NCBI RefSeq assembly: GCF_002575655.3
Contig: NC_053035.3
Location: 379,603,792 to 379,667,791, forward strand
DNA from: Aegilops tauschii subsp. strangulata
Lineage: Eukaryota > Streptophyta > Magnoliopsida > Poales > Poaceae
Direction of reading: 5' to 3'
Length of the DNA stretch: 64,000 bases
The position numbers and the translations under genes were made by a program. The notes under the pieces are model-generated. The model made no database searches and was not told the DNA's origin. It was given only the letters and a program-made list of their open reading frames with translations. The stretch's first letter is position 1; each line of letters begins with the position of its first letter. Below are positions 11,094 through 21,954 of the stretch, piece by piece.

Positions 11094-12893
11094 TCAAGTG
11101 TAATAAGGCCGCAGCTGAGCTATGTTCCACGGCCGACGGGTCTCTTCCTCCGACTTACGTGAATCTTTGTGCTCCCGAACATCGATCAGGTAGTATGACC
11201 CATTGTACAAGTTCTTGCTGACCACAAAGGGCCCTTCCCAAGGCGGGGATAACTTGTGTGCATCTGTTTGATCTTGGATGAGCCGGAGCACCAGATCACC
11301 TTCCTGGAAGACTCTGGATTTAACCCGGTGGCTGTGATAGCGGCGCAGGTCTTGTTGGTAAATCGCCGAGCGAGCCGCTGCCGCATCACGCTGTTCATCC
11401 AACAAGTCAAGAGCATCTTGGCGCGCCCGCTCATTATCCGCCTCAACATAAGCCGCCACTCGAGGCGAGTCATGACGGATGTCGCTAGGGAGGACCGCCT
11501 CCGCTCCATAAACCATGAAGAAAGGCGTGTAACCCGTAGACCTGTTAGGAGTAGTATTGATGCTCCATAACACGGAGGGTAACTCCTCCACCCAACAACC
11601 CGGCGTCCGTTGCAAAGGGACCAAAAGCCGGGGCTTGATGCCTTTCAAGATTTCCTGATTGGCTCTCTCAGCTTGACCATTGGATTGAGGGTGAGCCACT
11701 GATGAAACATCAAGCCGAATATGCTCTCGTTGACAAAACTCCTCCATGGCACCTTTAGACAGATTGGTACCATTGTCAGTTATAATGCCGTGTGGAAAAC
11801 CAAAGCGAAATATCACCCTCTTCATGAACTGAACCGCTGTGGCTGCGTCACACTTACTAACTGGCTCTGCTTCAACCCACTTTGTGAACTTGTCGACCGC
11901 CACCAAGAGGTGGGTCTTCTTATCCTTGGATCTTTTAAAAGGCCTAACCATATCAAGCCCCCAGACCACAAACGGCCAAGTGATTGGAATCATCCTCAAT
12001 TCTTGAGCCGACACATGAGCCCGTCGCGAGAACCTCTGGCAACCGTCACATTTACTGACCAAATCCTCTGCATCAGCATGAGCCGTCAGCCAATAAAAAC
12101 CATGACGAAAAGCCTTGGCCACAAGGGACTTTGAGCCGGCATGATGGCCACAATCCCCCTCGTGAATTTCACGTAAAATTTCTTGACCTTCTTCAGGGGA
12201 AACACAACGCTGGAAAGTTCCAGTGATACTGCGACGATGCAGGTCACCATTAATAATTATCATTGACTTAGACCGCCGGGTTATTTGTCTGGCCAAAGTT
12301 TCATCCTCAGGCAATTCTCCCCGGGTCATGTAAGCCAAGTATGGTACTGTCCAGTCTGGGGTAATGTGGAGAGCCGCCACCAACTGTGCCTCCGGGTCAG
12401 GGATAGCCAAGTCTTCCTCTGTAGGCAACCTAACAGAAGGGTTATGCAAAATGTCCAAGAAAGTATTAGGCGGCACCGGCTTTCGCTGAGAGCGCAGCCG
12501 GCTTAATGCATCAGCCGCCTCATTCTTCCTGCGATCGATGTGCTCTACTTGGTAACCCTGAAAGTGTCCAGCAACGGCATCAACTTCGCGGCGATAAGCC
12601 GCCATGAGAGGGTCCTTGGAATCCCACTTGCCCGACACTTGTTGGGCCACTAAATCTGAATCGCCAAAGCACCTTACCCAGCTCAAGCTCATCTCCTTAG
12701 CCATCCGAAGACCATGGAGCAAGGCCTCGTACTCGGCCACATTGTTAGTGCAGGGAAACATCAACCGTAGCACATAGCAAAACTTGTCACTTCGAGGGGA
12801 AGTTAATACAACTCCAGCCCCCGAGCCTTCCAATTGCCTAGACCCGTCGAAGTGAATAGTCCAGTATGTATTATCCGGTTTCTCTTCAGGCAC
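11094..12893 (-). pseudogene. pol: element C Pol, archaeal-type RNase H and integrase
   Basis: About 599 codons open after a TAG at 12894-12896. The N-terminal 130 aa form a second RNase H (IHFDGSRQLEGSGAGVVL, NVAEYEALLHGL, GDSDLVAQQVSGKW, ADALSRL) typical of Tat elements. Next comes the integrase zinc finger (HEGDCGHHAGS, KCDGCQRF), then the core with LDMVRPF, ITDNGTNLSKG and SNGQAERANQE, so D, D and E are all present. The C-terminal part has HRVKSRVFQEGDLVLRL and a GPFVV block but no chromodomain. The only break from the RT part is the upstream TAG, in the same frame; if CAG was ancestral, one C-to-T change explains it. Integrase would insert the cDNA into nuclear DNA. Confidence 0.92.
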
Positions 12894-14234
12894 CTACAGC
12901 TCTGTCCAATCGTTGATGAAATCCACCAATGCTTGAGATTTGATAGTAGTGTGTGACACGTATTTCAGACCATGAGGCCCAAGCTCTATGGCCCACTTAG
13001 CCACTCTTCCCGTGGCTTCTCTGTTTTGGATGATATCTCCTAGGGGAGCTGAACTAACCACAGTGATAGGGTGACCCTGGAAATAATGCTTAAGCTTCCG
13101 ACTTGCCATGAATACACCATAAACAAGCTTCTGCCAATGTGGATATCGTTGTTTGGACTCAATGAGCACTTCACTGACGTAGTAAACCGGCCGCTGAACC
13201 GGATACTCCTTACCCTCTTCCTTGCGCTCCACCACCACAGCCACACTGACGGCTCGTGTGTTAGCGGCTACATATAGCAATAAGGGCTCCTTGTCAATAG
13301 GAGCAGCAAGAACCGGGGGCTCAGCCAGCTGTCTCTTCAAATCCTCAAAAGCAGCATTAGCAGCATCATTCCAGACAAAGTCATCTGTTTTCTTCATCAA
13401 CTGGTACAGTGGCATGGCCTTTTCACCCAAACGGCTTATAAACCGGCTCAAAGCAGCGATGCGACCCGCCAGGCGCTGGACGTCGTTTATGCACGCCGGC
13501 TTAGCCAGAGAGGTGATTGCCTTGATCTTTTCCGGGTTAGCTTCAATGCCTCTGTGAGAAACCAGAAAACCCAAGAGCTTGCCTGCGGGAACACCAAAAA
13601 CACACTTGGACGGGTTAAGCATCATCTTGTAAACCCGGAGATTATCAAAGGTTTCTCTAAGATCATCTACCAGGGTCTCCTTCTCCCTGGATTTAACCAC
13701 AATATCATCCACATAGGCATGAACATTGCGCCCAATCTGGTTATGAAGACAATTCTGCACACAACGCTGGTAAGTCGCCTGTGCACTCTTGAGCCCAAAA
13801 GGCATAGACACATAACAGAAGGCTCCAAAGGGAGTGATGAACGCCGTCTTCTCCTGGTCCTTAACTGCCATTTTAATCTGATGGTATCCAGAATAAGCAT
13901 CCAAAAAACTTAAGCGCTCACAACCCGCCGTATCATCAATAATTTGATCAATACGGGGGAGAGCAAAAAGATCAGCCGGGCAAGCTTTGTTTAAATCCGT
14001 GTAGTCCACACACATCCGCCAGGTGCCGTTCTTCTTGAGCACGAGCACCGGGTTAGCTAACCATTCTGGATGAAAAACTTCAACGATAAACCCAGCCGCC
14101 AAGAGCCAGGCTACCTCCTCACCAATGGCTTTCCGCCTCTCCTTGTTAAACCGCCGAAGGAATTGCCTGGCCGGCTTAAATTTCGGATCAATATTAAGAG
14201 TGTGCTCAGCGAGTTCTCTAGGTACACCTGGCAT
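12894..14234 (-). pseudogene. pol: element C Pol, reverse transcriptase and gypsy-type RNase H
   Basis: Reads in the same frame as its neighbours. RT motifs: HPEWLANPVLVLKKNGTWRM, CVDYTDLNKACP, SFLDAYSGYHQI, FCYVSMPFGLKSAQATYQR and the catalytic YVDDIVVKS. The gypsy RNase H follows (DDFVWNDAANAAFEDLK, PLLLYVAANTRAVSVAVV, YPHWQKLVYGVFMASRKLKHYF). It ends at TAG 12894-12896 (context CTG TAG GTG, on the - strand). Upstream it is cut by TAG 14298-14300. Both stops fit a C-to-T change in a CAG codon. It copies element RNA into cDNA. Confidence 0.92.
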
Positions 14235-14297
14235 GTCAGAAGGTTTCCATGCAAAAATGTCCTTGTTCTCACGGATGAACTCGATGAGCGCGCCTTC

Positions 14298-15095
14298 CTA
14301 TTTCGGATCCAGATTGGCACTGATGCTGAACTGCTGAGATGAGTCACCTGGAACAAAGTCAACAAGTTTAGTCTCATCAGCTGACTTAAATTTCATCGCC
14401 GGCTCATGCTCCGTGGTTGGATTTTTCAAAGACGTCATGTCTGCCGGGTCAACATTGTCCTTGTAAAACTTCAACTCCTCTGTTGCACAAACAGACTCAG
14501 CGTAAGCCGCGTCACCTTCCTCACACTCCAAGGCTATCTTTCGGCTACCATGAACCGTAATGGTCCCATTGTGACCCGGCATCTTGAGCTGCAAATACAC
14601 GTAACACGGCCGTGCCATGAACTTGGCGTAAGCCGGCCACCCAAATAAAGCATGGTACGGACTCCTTATCTTAACCACCTCAAAGGTTAGTTTTTCCGCC
14701 CTATAATTGTACTCATCCCCAAAGGCCACTTCCAGCTCGATCTTACCGACTGGATACGCCGACTTACCGGGCACCACCCCATGGAAAACAGTATTGGACT
14801 GGCTGAGGTTTTTGTCGGTTAACCCCATACGACGAAAGGTCTCATAATAGAGGATGTTGATGCTGCTGCCTCCGTCCATGAGCACTTTAGTGAATTTATA
14901 TCCCCCAACCTGAGGGGCCACTACCAAGGCCAGGTGACCCAGATTATCAACCCGGGGAGGGTGATCCTCCCTACTCCATATGATAGGCTGCTCAGACCAT
15001 CTTAAATAGCGAGGAACCGCCGGCTCAATAGCATTTACAGCCCTCTTATGAAGCTTCTGATCTCGCTTGCACAGGCTGGTAGTGAACACATGATA
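14298..15095 (-). pseudogene. pol: element C aspartic protease region
   Basis: Contains VLMDGGSSINILY, the retropepsin active site in its Tat form (DGGS), followed by FRRMGL and the second half of a retropepsin fold (PYHALFGWPAYAKFMA). Bounded by TAG 15096-15098 upstream and TAG 14298-14300 downstream, all in one frame with gag and RT. The protease would cut the polyprotein. The sequence after the protease (about 14300-14480) is a linker ending SANLDPK just before the TAG. Confidence 0.88.
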
Positions 15096-17477
15096 CTATC
15101 CACCATTGAGCTGCTTTGGATTGGTCTGGTATCCCCCCTGCTGCTGCTGCTGATGACCCTGGCCGGACTATTGATTAAAGCCCCCTTGAAAATTCTGAGA
15201 ATTGGAATTTGAGCCGCCGCCCGGGCCATGAAAGCCGCCGGCGCCTGAGCCACCGCCCGGCCCATTGTTGCCATTAAAAGCATTGGAATTTTTGAAGGCT
15301 TTCATGATTGTGCAGTCCTTCCATAGATGAGTGGCCGGCTTCTTCCTAGAGCCATGCCTTGGACAAGGCTCATTCAACAACCGCTCAAGCGTCGGGCCTG
15401 ACCCGCCGGCTCACGGGGGTGGTCTTCCCTTGCGACGGTTGTTGCCCTGCGCATTGGCGTTGGCCACAAACTCCATGCTGCCATCAGCCTTACGTTTGTT
15501 ACCTCCCTGGCTCGCCGGGTTATGCTGAGGGCCCTTGCCATTGCCGTTCTTCTTTCCCTTCCCTGTCCTTTCATCATCCGACGCGGGATCCTTGGTACTA
15601 TCAGATTCGGCGTACTTGACCAGTGCCGCCATCAGCGTACCCATATCATTGCAATCGCGCTTGAGCCGCCCGAGCTTCATTTTCAGGGGCATAAAGCGAC
15701 AATTCTGCTCTAACGTTAAGACTGCAGAACCGGCATCCATCTTATCAGATGAATGTATTATCTCTTTGACCCGGCGAACCCAATGGGTTGTAGACTCACC
15801 CTCCTGCTGCTTACAGTTAGTCAAATCCACAATTGACATAGACTGCCTATAGGTATCTTTGAAGTTTTGGATGAACCGGGCTTTTAGTTCAGCCCAAGAC
15901 CCGATAGAATTTGGTGGCAGTCCTTTCAACCCAGTGCGGGCAGTCCCATCTAACATCATGGTGAAGTACTTGGCCATTGCCGCTTCGCTGACCTCCAGCA
16001 ACTCCATAGCCATCTCATAACTTTCGATCTATGCTCCCGGTTGCAAATCAGCCGTGTAATTAGGTACCTTCCTAGGCCCCTTGAAATCCTTGGGCAGACG
16101 TTCATTACGGAGAGCCAGCACCAGACAAGGAACACCTCCGGTCCTCGTAGGTATACCCGCGTCGATGGAAGCCGTTGGATAAGCCGGGACTGGCTGGTAC
16201 GCCGTCAACTGAGCTGCCTGCTCCGCCTCTTGCCGTGCTCTGTCTTGGTCCACCGCGTTAAAGGCTCCATTATGAACCGGGCCGTGGCCAGGAGGCAAGT
16301 CACGGTGTCGGACATTGCTTGAGCCGGTCGCTGAGACCATGTGCCTGCTATAACTTGGGCTCCGGCCTGGACGAGGGGTTGAATGAATCCTGTCCCGGCT
16401 ATAAGAATATGCCTGCTGTTGCGCCAGAGCCGTCTGAAGGAGCTCTCTGACCCGGCGGGTTTCGGCCGCTGTTGGAGAGTTGCCATCGATTGGGAGAGCC
16501 GCCAGTCGCGCCGCCGCGGCGACCATGTTTTCCAACGGGTTGGCATAATGACCCGGTCGTAATGGCACGTACTGAGATGGGGTAGTGTTCACCCGGGGAG
16601 GCCCTATCACGTGGGGCTGAATTGACGTTCCAGCTCCGGGCGTCGTGATCTCTGGCGGGTTACTGGGCCCTGCACCAGGCGTGTTGAAGAGGTTTCGAGG
16701 GTCGTAAACCGGAGGGAGTCGAGATTGAGCCTTCTGATGCCTCCTTCTCATGACCTCATTGGACGCGTTCTGATCCATCGTGAGCCGGAAAGATTGCGCC
16801 TGAATCAGCTGGGTCTGGGCATCGAGAGCCGCCCTCTCTGCAGCCATCCTGATCCCTTCCGCCGCCAGATCCTCCTTGGCTTTTGTTAGATCCAGCTTTA
16901 ACTGTGCCACCTCCGCATCATGCTGAGCCTGATCTGCTGGGGCGACCGTGGCGGTTAACAGGGCCGTCAACTTGTCTGTGAGATCCATCAGCACCTGAGC
17001 CGGCGAGTGCCCAGGGCCTCCCGTCCCAGTAGCGGGGATTTGAACAGGTTGTAAGCCGGCCATGAAGATTCCAACCCGGCTCGGTGGCTCAAAGGGGTCC
17101 GGAATACCGTCGCCGTCGGAGCAACCCCTGAGCTTGCCATCTTGAAGTTGGTATAACGAGTTTGTCTCATCCGTGGATGACTCGCCGTCAGAGCGGGCGG
17201 CCGTCTCATCACCGGAGCCAGATCCTTCAGAGAGTCCTTCATGGACGCATCCCACAAAGGCACGCTTCAAGGCAGGCAGAGCCCGGGCGGGTCGTGCACG
17301 CTGAGCCGTCTCGATGAAATCGGCGCAGAGGTCCGGCTCAAGGCCCGGCTCACCAATCTTGCCGATGAAGACATGGATTCCGCCGAAGGGGACCCGGTAC
17401 CCGTACTCGATTGAGCCGGCGTCGGGGCCCCAGTTTGCATCGTCAATGTAGAGCTTGCCGCGACGACTCTTGGTCAT
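15096..17477 (-). pseudogene. gag: element C Gag
   Basis: The first ATG inside the element is at 17477 (MTKSRRGKLYIDD); the frame is open even further, through the PBS. Product: an N-terminal unique region, a coiled-coil-like stretch (about 16780-16930), a Pro/Arg-rich middle, the Retrotrans_gag core (MVNA-type region about 15700-16000: MMLDGTARTGLKG, WAELKARFIQNF), then a knuckle-like CPRHGSRKKPATHLWKDC and Gly/Asn/Gln-rich repeats. Stops in the same frame: TAG 16029-16031, TGA 15411-15413, TAG 15168-15170 and TAG 15096-15098. There is no frameshift. Each stop fits CAG-to-TAG or CGA-to-TGA. Confidence 0.88.
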
Positions 17478-17546
17478 CCGGCCCACAGCGTATCCCTTGA
17501 GCCCTTCGAAGCTGCCCTTCAAGAACTCAAATCCACCGTGCACTGG

Positions 17547-17563
17547 CCCCACGGTGGGCGCCA
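17547..17563 (-). other. element C primer binding site
   Basis: On the - strand TGGCGCCCACCGTGGGG starts two bases inside the 5' LTR end. A tRNA-complement of this kind is common in grass Tat elements. Confidence 0.75.
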
Positions 17564-17565
17564 AC

Positions 17566-18084
17566 TGTCGTGGAATTGTCACGGCAGATGTCCTCATGCA
17601 AGGACTTAGTCGTGGAGCCATCGCAGCAAGGAAGCTTAAAGGGGTTAAGCGTGACAAGGAACACGAGGGTTATACTGGTTCGGCCCCTTACGGTGAAGGT
17701 AAAAGCCTACGTCCAGTTGAGGTGGTATTACTTAGGGTTTCGATGACCAGGGAGCTTAATCGCTATGCCTGGCTATCAATCTGTTCTCCCTCTCTCTGAA
17801 CCGCCGCCGGGTCGTCCCTTTATATAGAGAGGTTGACACCCCGCGGCTCTCAGAGTCCCGGCCGGCTTATAACAGTATCCGGCTCGGACTCTTAACTACT
17901 CTTGCCTTACACTACAAGTCTTGCCATAACGGCGCTTTATCACTACGGACCTTAAGCCGCCTCCGGGTCTTAAGCCCATTATTGATCCGCCATCCTCAAG
18001 CTTGGTACTGGGCTTCTCGTGATGATCCTTATGAGTAACCCGGCCCCTCCTGGGCGGGTGACTCTAATGGTTATATCCTCAACA
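17566..18084 (-). repeat. element C 5' LTR
   Basis: 519 bp, nearly identical to 5053-5570; followed by the TSD ATAAC at 18085-18089. It carries one CCGGCTTA word at 17862-17869. Confidence 0.95.
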
Positions 18085-18089
18085 ATAAC

Positions 18090-18515
18090 CATGAAACTTG
18101 TCATCTCGATCTTAATTTTCAATCACATGATAGTTATTTTGTTGAGTTTGCTCCCACTTTTATTCATGAGAAGAAATTTGCTTATGTGGAGAGTAGTAAA
18201 ATTTCTATGCAAGTAGATCATGAAAAGAATGATATATGTGCTGGTTGTATTGTTGAATTCATTTATGATGCTACTCAAAATTATTATGAGAGAGGAACAT
18301 GTGCTCTTACATATTGCAATAATATCAAGTTTCCTCTCTATGTGCTTAAAATCTTAAAGTTATGCTTGTTTTGCCTTCCTATGCTAGTTGACTATTGTTC
18401 CCATAAGTTGTTTGCTCACAAAATCCCTATGCATAGGAAGTGGGTTAGACTTAAATGTGCTAGTCATATTCTTCATGATGCTTTCTTTATGTTTCAATTC
18501 TTATCTTTTATGTGA
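18090..18515 (+). pseudogene. element B internal ORF, 3' half
   Basis: Continues in phase from 4714-5052 once element C and one ATAAC copy are taken out; 141 codons to TGA 18513-18515. The product is rich in His, Cys, Phe and Tyr (KKFAYVESSKISM, CLFCLPMLVDYCSHKL, HRKWVRLKCASH). The second Sabrina/Wham-type copy at 63542-63934 keeps the same frame with one internal TAG, so the reading frame looks genuine rather than accidental. No known domain recognised. Confidence 0.7.
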
Positions 18516-21250
18516 GCATCATTGAAATCTTCATGCCTAGCTAGGGGCGTTAAACGTTAGCGCTTGTTGGGAGGCAACCCAATTTTATTTTATTTTCTTG
18601 CTTTTTGTTCTGTTTAGGAATAAATAATCCATCTAGCTTCTGTTTAGATGTGGTTTTGTGTTTTAATTAGTGTTTGTGCCAAGTAGAACCTTTGAGAAGA
18701 CTCGGGTGAAGTCTTTATGATCATGCTGTAAAAAAACAGAAACTTTAGCACTCACGAGATTAGATTCAACTTTTTACTGGAGAGTGCTATTTAGTTTATT
18801 CCTTTTGCATATGATTACTAGACAAATTCCTCAGGTCCAAAAATTTATTTCAGAATTTTTGGAATTACATAAGTATACGTTTGATACAGATTACTAAAGA
18901 CTGTTCTGTTTTTGACAGATTCTGTTTTTCGTGTGTTGTTTGCTTATTTCGATGAATCTATGGCTAGTAAAATAGTTTATAAACCATAGAGAAGTTAGAA
19001 TACAGTAGATTTAACACCAATACAAATAAATAATGAGTTCATTACAGTACCTTGAAGTGGTGTTTTGTTTTCTTTCGCTAACGGAACTCACGAGTTTTCT
19101 GTTAAGTTTTGTGTTGCAAAGTTTTGAAGTTTTGGGTAAAGATTCGATGGACTGTGGAATAAGGAGTGGAAAGAGCCTGAGCTTGGGGATGACCAAGGCA
19201 CCCCAAAGTAATATTCAAGGACAACCAAGAGCCTAAGCTTGGGGATGCCCCGGATGGCATCCCCTCTTTCGTCTTCGTTCATCGGTAACTTTACTTGGAG
19301 CTATATTTTTATTCACCACATGATATGTGTTTTGCATGGAGCGTCATTTTATTTTGTTAGTATTTTCTTGCTGTTATTTAGAATAATATTTTTCATCTCT
19401 ATTTTCAATAAAAATGTCAAGGATAGCCTTTACCATGATTATTTTGCAAGTATACATGTTGCTGTTTCAAAACAGAAAGTTTATCGCTGTTGCAAAAATT
19501 CCCTAGAAAAGCCAGAATATGATAAAATGTTGAATTTTTTTGCATAATAAACTCTGACAAATTTTCTACAGTGTGGTAGAATTTCATAATGTTTGGAGTT
19601 AGGGAAGTATGATGAATCTTGCATTCTTTACAGACTGTACTGTCTTGGCAGATTGCTGTTATGTTTGCATATGTTTGCTTGTTTAATGATTCTATTTGAG
19701 GATAGGAGTATTAAATATGCAGAGGCATCTAGTATGCAATTTTGAATAATAATTTTAGTGATTTTTTTACAGTAGAAAATGATAAGGTTTTTGCATTGGT
19801 TTATACTAACTTATCTCACGAGTTCTTGTTGAGTTTGGTGTGGATGAAGCTTTCGAGATTTAGGAAACCGTGATATAAAAGGAATTAAGGAGACGCAAAA
19901 GCTCAAGCTTGGGGATGCCCAAGGCACCCCAAGATAATATTTCAAGAAGTCTCAAGCATCTAAGCTTGTGGATGCCCCGGTAGGCATCCCACCTTTCTTC
20001 TTCAACAATTATCGGTTAGTATCGGTTGAGCCTAAGTTTTTGCTTCTTCACATGATGAGTGCTATCCTTGAAATGTCGTTTTATTTTGTTTTGCTTGCTG
20101 TTTGAATAGTATCCCAAGATCTGGAATTATTAAATGAGAGAGAGCCTTCACATAGTTGCATAATTATTTAACTACTCATTGATCATCACTTATATCTTTT
20201 TGGAGTAGTTTGTCATTTACGCGTGTGCTTCACTTATATCCTATGAGTAAATGGTTAAATGATTTGAGTATCATAAATCTGAAATTATATATGTTTCATA
20301 TGCTTATCCCATGGGGAGTAATTCCTTCACATATTAGAAGTAGAGGTGGTAAATTTGTTGAAGGTTAGCAAACATTGTATTGGTCACTTGAACAATTCAT
20401 GAAAGAATATTGAAGGAAGAGTGTTTCACATATAAATATACTATCTTGGACATCTTCTATGATTGCGAGCCCCATTAATTATTTTCAAACCTGAGCAAAT
20501 TAGTTGAAGTTGGACAAGGAAGACAACATAATGAGTTATGCTTGGGTATATTTCTATAGAAGTTATATTGTTATGGATCCTCTAACATGTGGTGCTTGCT
20601 ATTTAGAATCCTTTGCTAGCCAAAATATCTGTACTAAGCGGGAATACTGCTTGTGCATCCAAATTCCTTGAACCAAGTTTCTTCCATGAGTGTCCACCAT
20701 ATCTACCTATATGTGGTATTTACCTGCCGTTCCAAGTAAATTTGCATGTGACAAACTCTAAACCTTCAAATAATAATCTGTTTTGTATGCCCGAATCGCT
20801 CATGTAGCGACTAGGGGCTGTCAGTATCTTCCATGCTAGGTGGGTTATTCTCACGATGAGTGGACTCCGCTCATCATTCGCGAGAAAATGGCTGGTAACT
20901 GGGATGCCCAGTCCTATGATCAAAAGATCAAAAACAAATTCACAAATAATTTAAACAAAACTCCCCCAGGATTGTTGAGAGTTGGACGGCACCCGTTGTT
21001 TCGGACAAGCCATGGAGTGTGATTGTTGGTGGAGGGGGAGTAAAATCTTTACCTTTCTGCGTGGGAACCGCCTATGATGTATCTAGTATGGAAGATATTG
21101 GGAACTCTTGGTCGTTATGTAGACAATGAAAGCATACCTCTCAAAATTATTTTCATCTCTGTTTTTGCTCCGAGCTCTGGCACCTCTGCAAATCCCTGCT
21201 TCCCTCTGCGAGGGCCTATCTTTTACTTTTATGCAAGAGTCAGTAGTATT
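18516..21250 (+). other. element B non-coding 3' internal region
   Basis: AT-rich and without a gene. It begins with the phrase GCGCTTGTTGGGAGGCAACC (about 18560) common in this type of element. It carries an old tandem duplication of about 726 bp whose copies each hold two strong hairpins (listed separately). A stretch near 20830-20930 (GAGTGGACTCCGCTCATC...) can also fold locally. Confidence 0.75.
19182..19992 (+). repeat. two copies of a paired-hairpin module in element B
   Basis: Copy 1: hairpin 1 at 19182-19207 (CTTGGGG...CCCCAA) and hairpin 2 at 19241-19264 (GGGGATGCC, 6-nt loop, GGCATCCCC, perfect). Copy 2: hairpin 1 at 19908-19933 (CTTGGGGaTGCC, loop CAA, GGCACCCCAAG, one bulge) and hairpin 2 at 19968-19992 (GTGGATGCC, 6-nt loop, GGCATCCCAC, one bulge). 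In hairpin 2 a G-C pair of copy 1 is T-A in copy 2, a paired change. The core word AAGCTTGGGGATG also stands just before the 3' LTR at 30014. Confidence 0.7.
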
Positions 21251-21697
21251 TGAGGGAGTCCTGGATTAGGGGGTCCTCGGACAGCCGGACTATTGGACTA
21301 TCAAGATACAATGTTGAAGACTTCGTCCCGTGTCCGGATGGCTCCTTGGCGTGGAAGGCAAGCTTGGCAATATGGATATGTAGATCTCCTCCCTTGTAAC
21401 CGACTCTGTGTAACCCTAGCCCCCTCTGGTGTCTATATAAACCGGAGGGTTTAGTCCGTAGGACAACAACAATCATACCATAGGCTAGCTTCTAGGGTTT
21501 AGCCTCTAGATCTCGTTGTAGATCAACTCTTGTAATATTCATATCATTAAGATCAATCAAGCAGGAAGTAGGGTATTACCTCCATCGAGAGGGCCAGAAC
21601 TTGGGTAAACATTGTGCCCCCCGCCTCATGTTACCATCTGCCTTAGACGCACAGTTCGGGACACCCTACCCGAGATCCGCCGGTTTTGACACCGACA
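21251..21697 (+). repeat. element D 5' LTR
   Basis: 447 bp. Contains a TATA-like CTATATAAACCGG at about 21434 with a normal short-LTR layout. It ends TTTTGACACCGACA and is followed by TTGGTGCTTTCATTGA, a PBS-like sequence. Its first 160 bp match 29345-29506. Confidence 0.88.
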
Positions 21698-21954
21698 TTG
21701 GTGCTTTCATTGACAGTTCCACTGTGTCGTCACCGTAAGGCTTGATGTCTCCTTTGATCATCGGCAACGATGCGATCCAGGGTGAGGTTTTCCTCCCCGG
21801 ACAGATCTTCGTATTCGGTGGCTTCGTACTGCGGGCCACTCGCTTGGCCATCTGGAGCAGATCGAGAGCTACGCCCCTGGCCATCAGGTCAGGTTTGGAA
21901 ACTTGAACTATACTGCCGACAAGTGCGCCGCACAATCACGACGGATTCGAGCCC

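Larger units (their letters stand above)
5053..18084 (-). mobile_element. element C: Tat-lineage gypsy retrotransposon with an oppositely oriented gene
   Basis: LTRs at 5053-5570 (3') and 17566-18084 (5') both start TGTCGTGG and end CCTCAACA in + coordinates; the TSD is ATAAC (5048-5052 and 18085-18089). Aligned by eye the LTRs differ by five substitutions and one 1-bp indel over 518 bp (about 1%), so the insertion is young. On the - strand come gag, protease, RT/RNase H, a second archaeal-type RNase H, and integrase without a chromodomain; a second RNase H marks the Tat lineage. A six-exon + strand gene lies between integrase and 3' LTR. It inserted into the ORF of element B. Confidence 0.95.

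Noticed and set aside
17478..17657. Start of element C gag at an ATG inside the LTR (17657)
   Set aside because: The frame is open through the PBS into the LTR, but a start there lies before the primer site and is unlikely; the first internal ATG is 17477.
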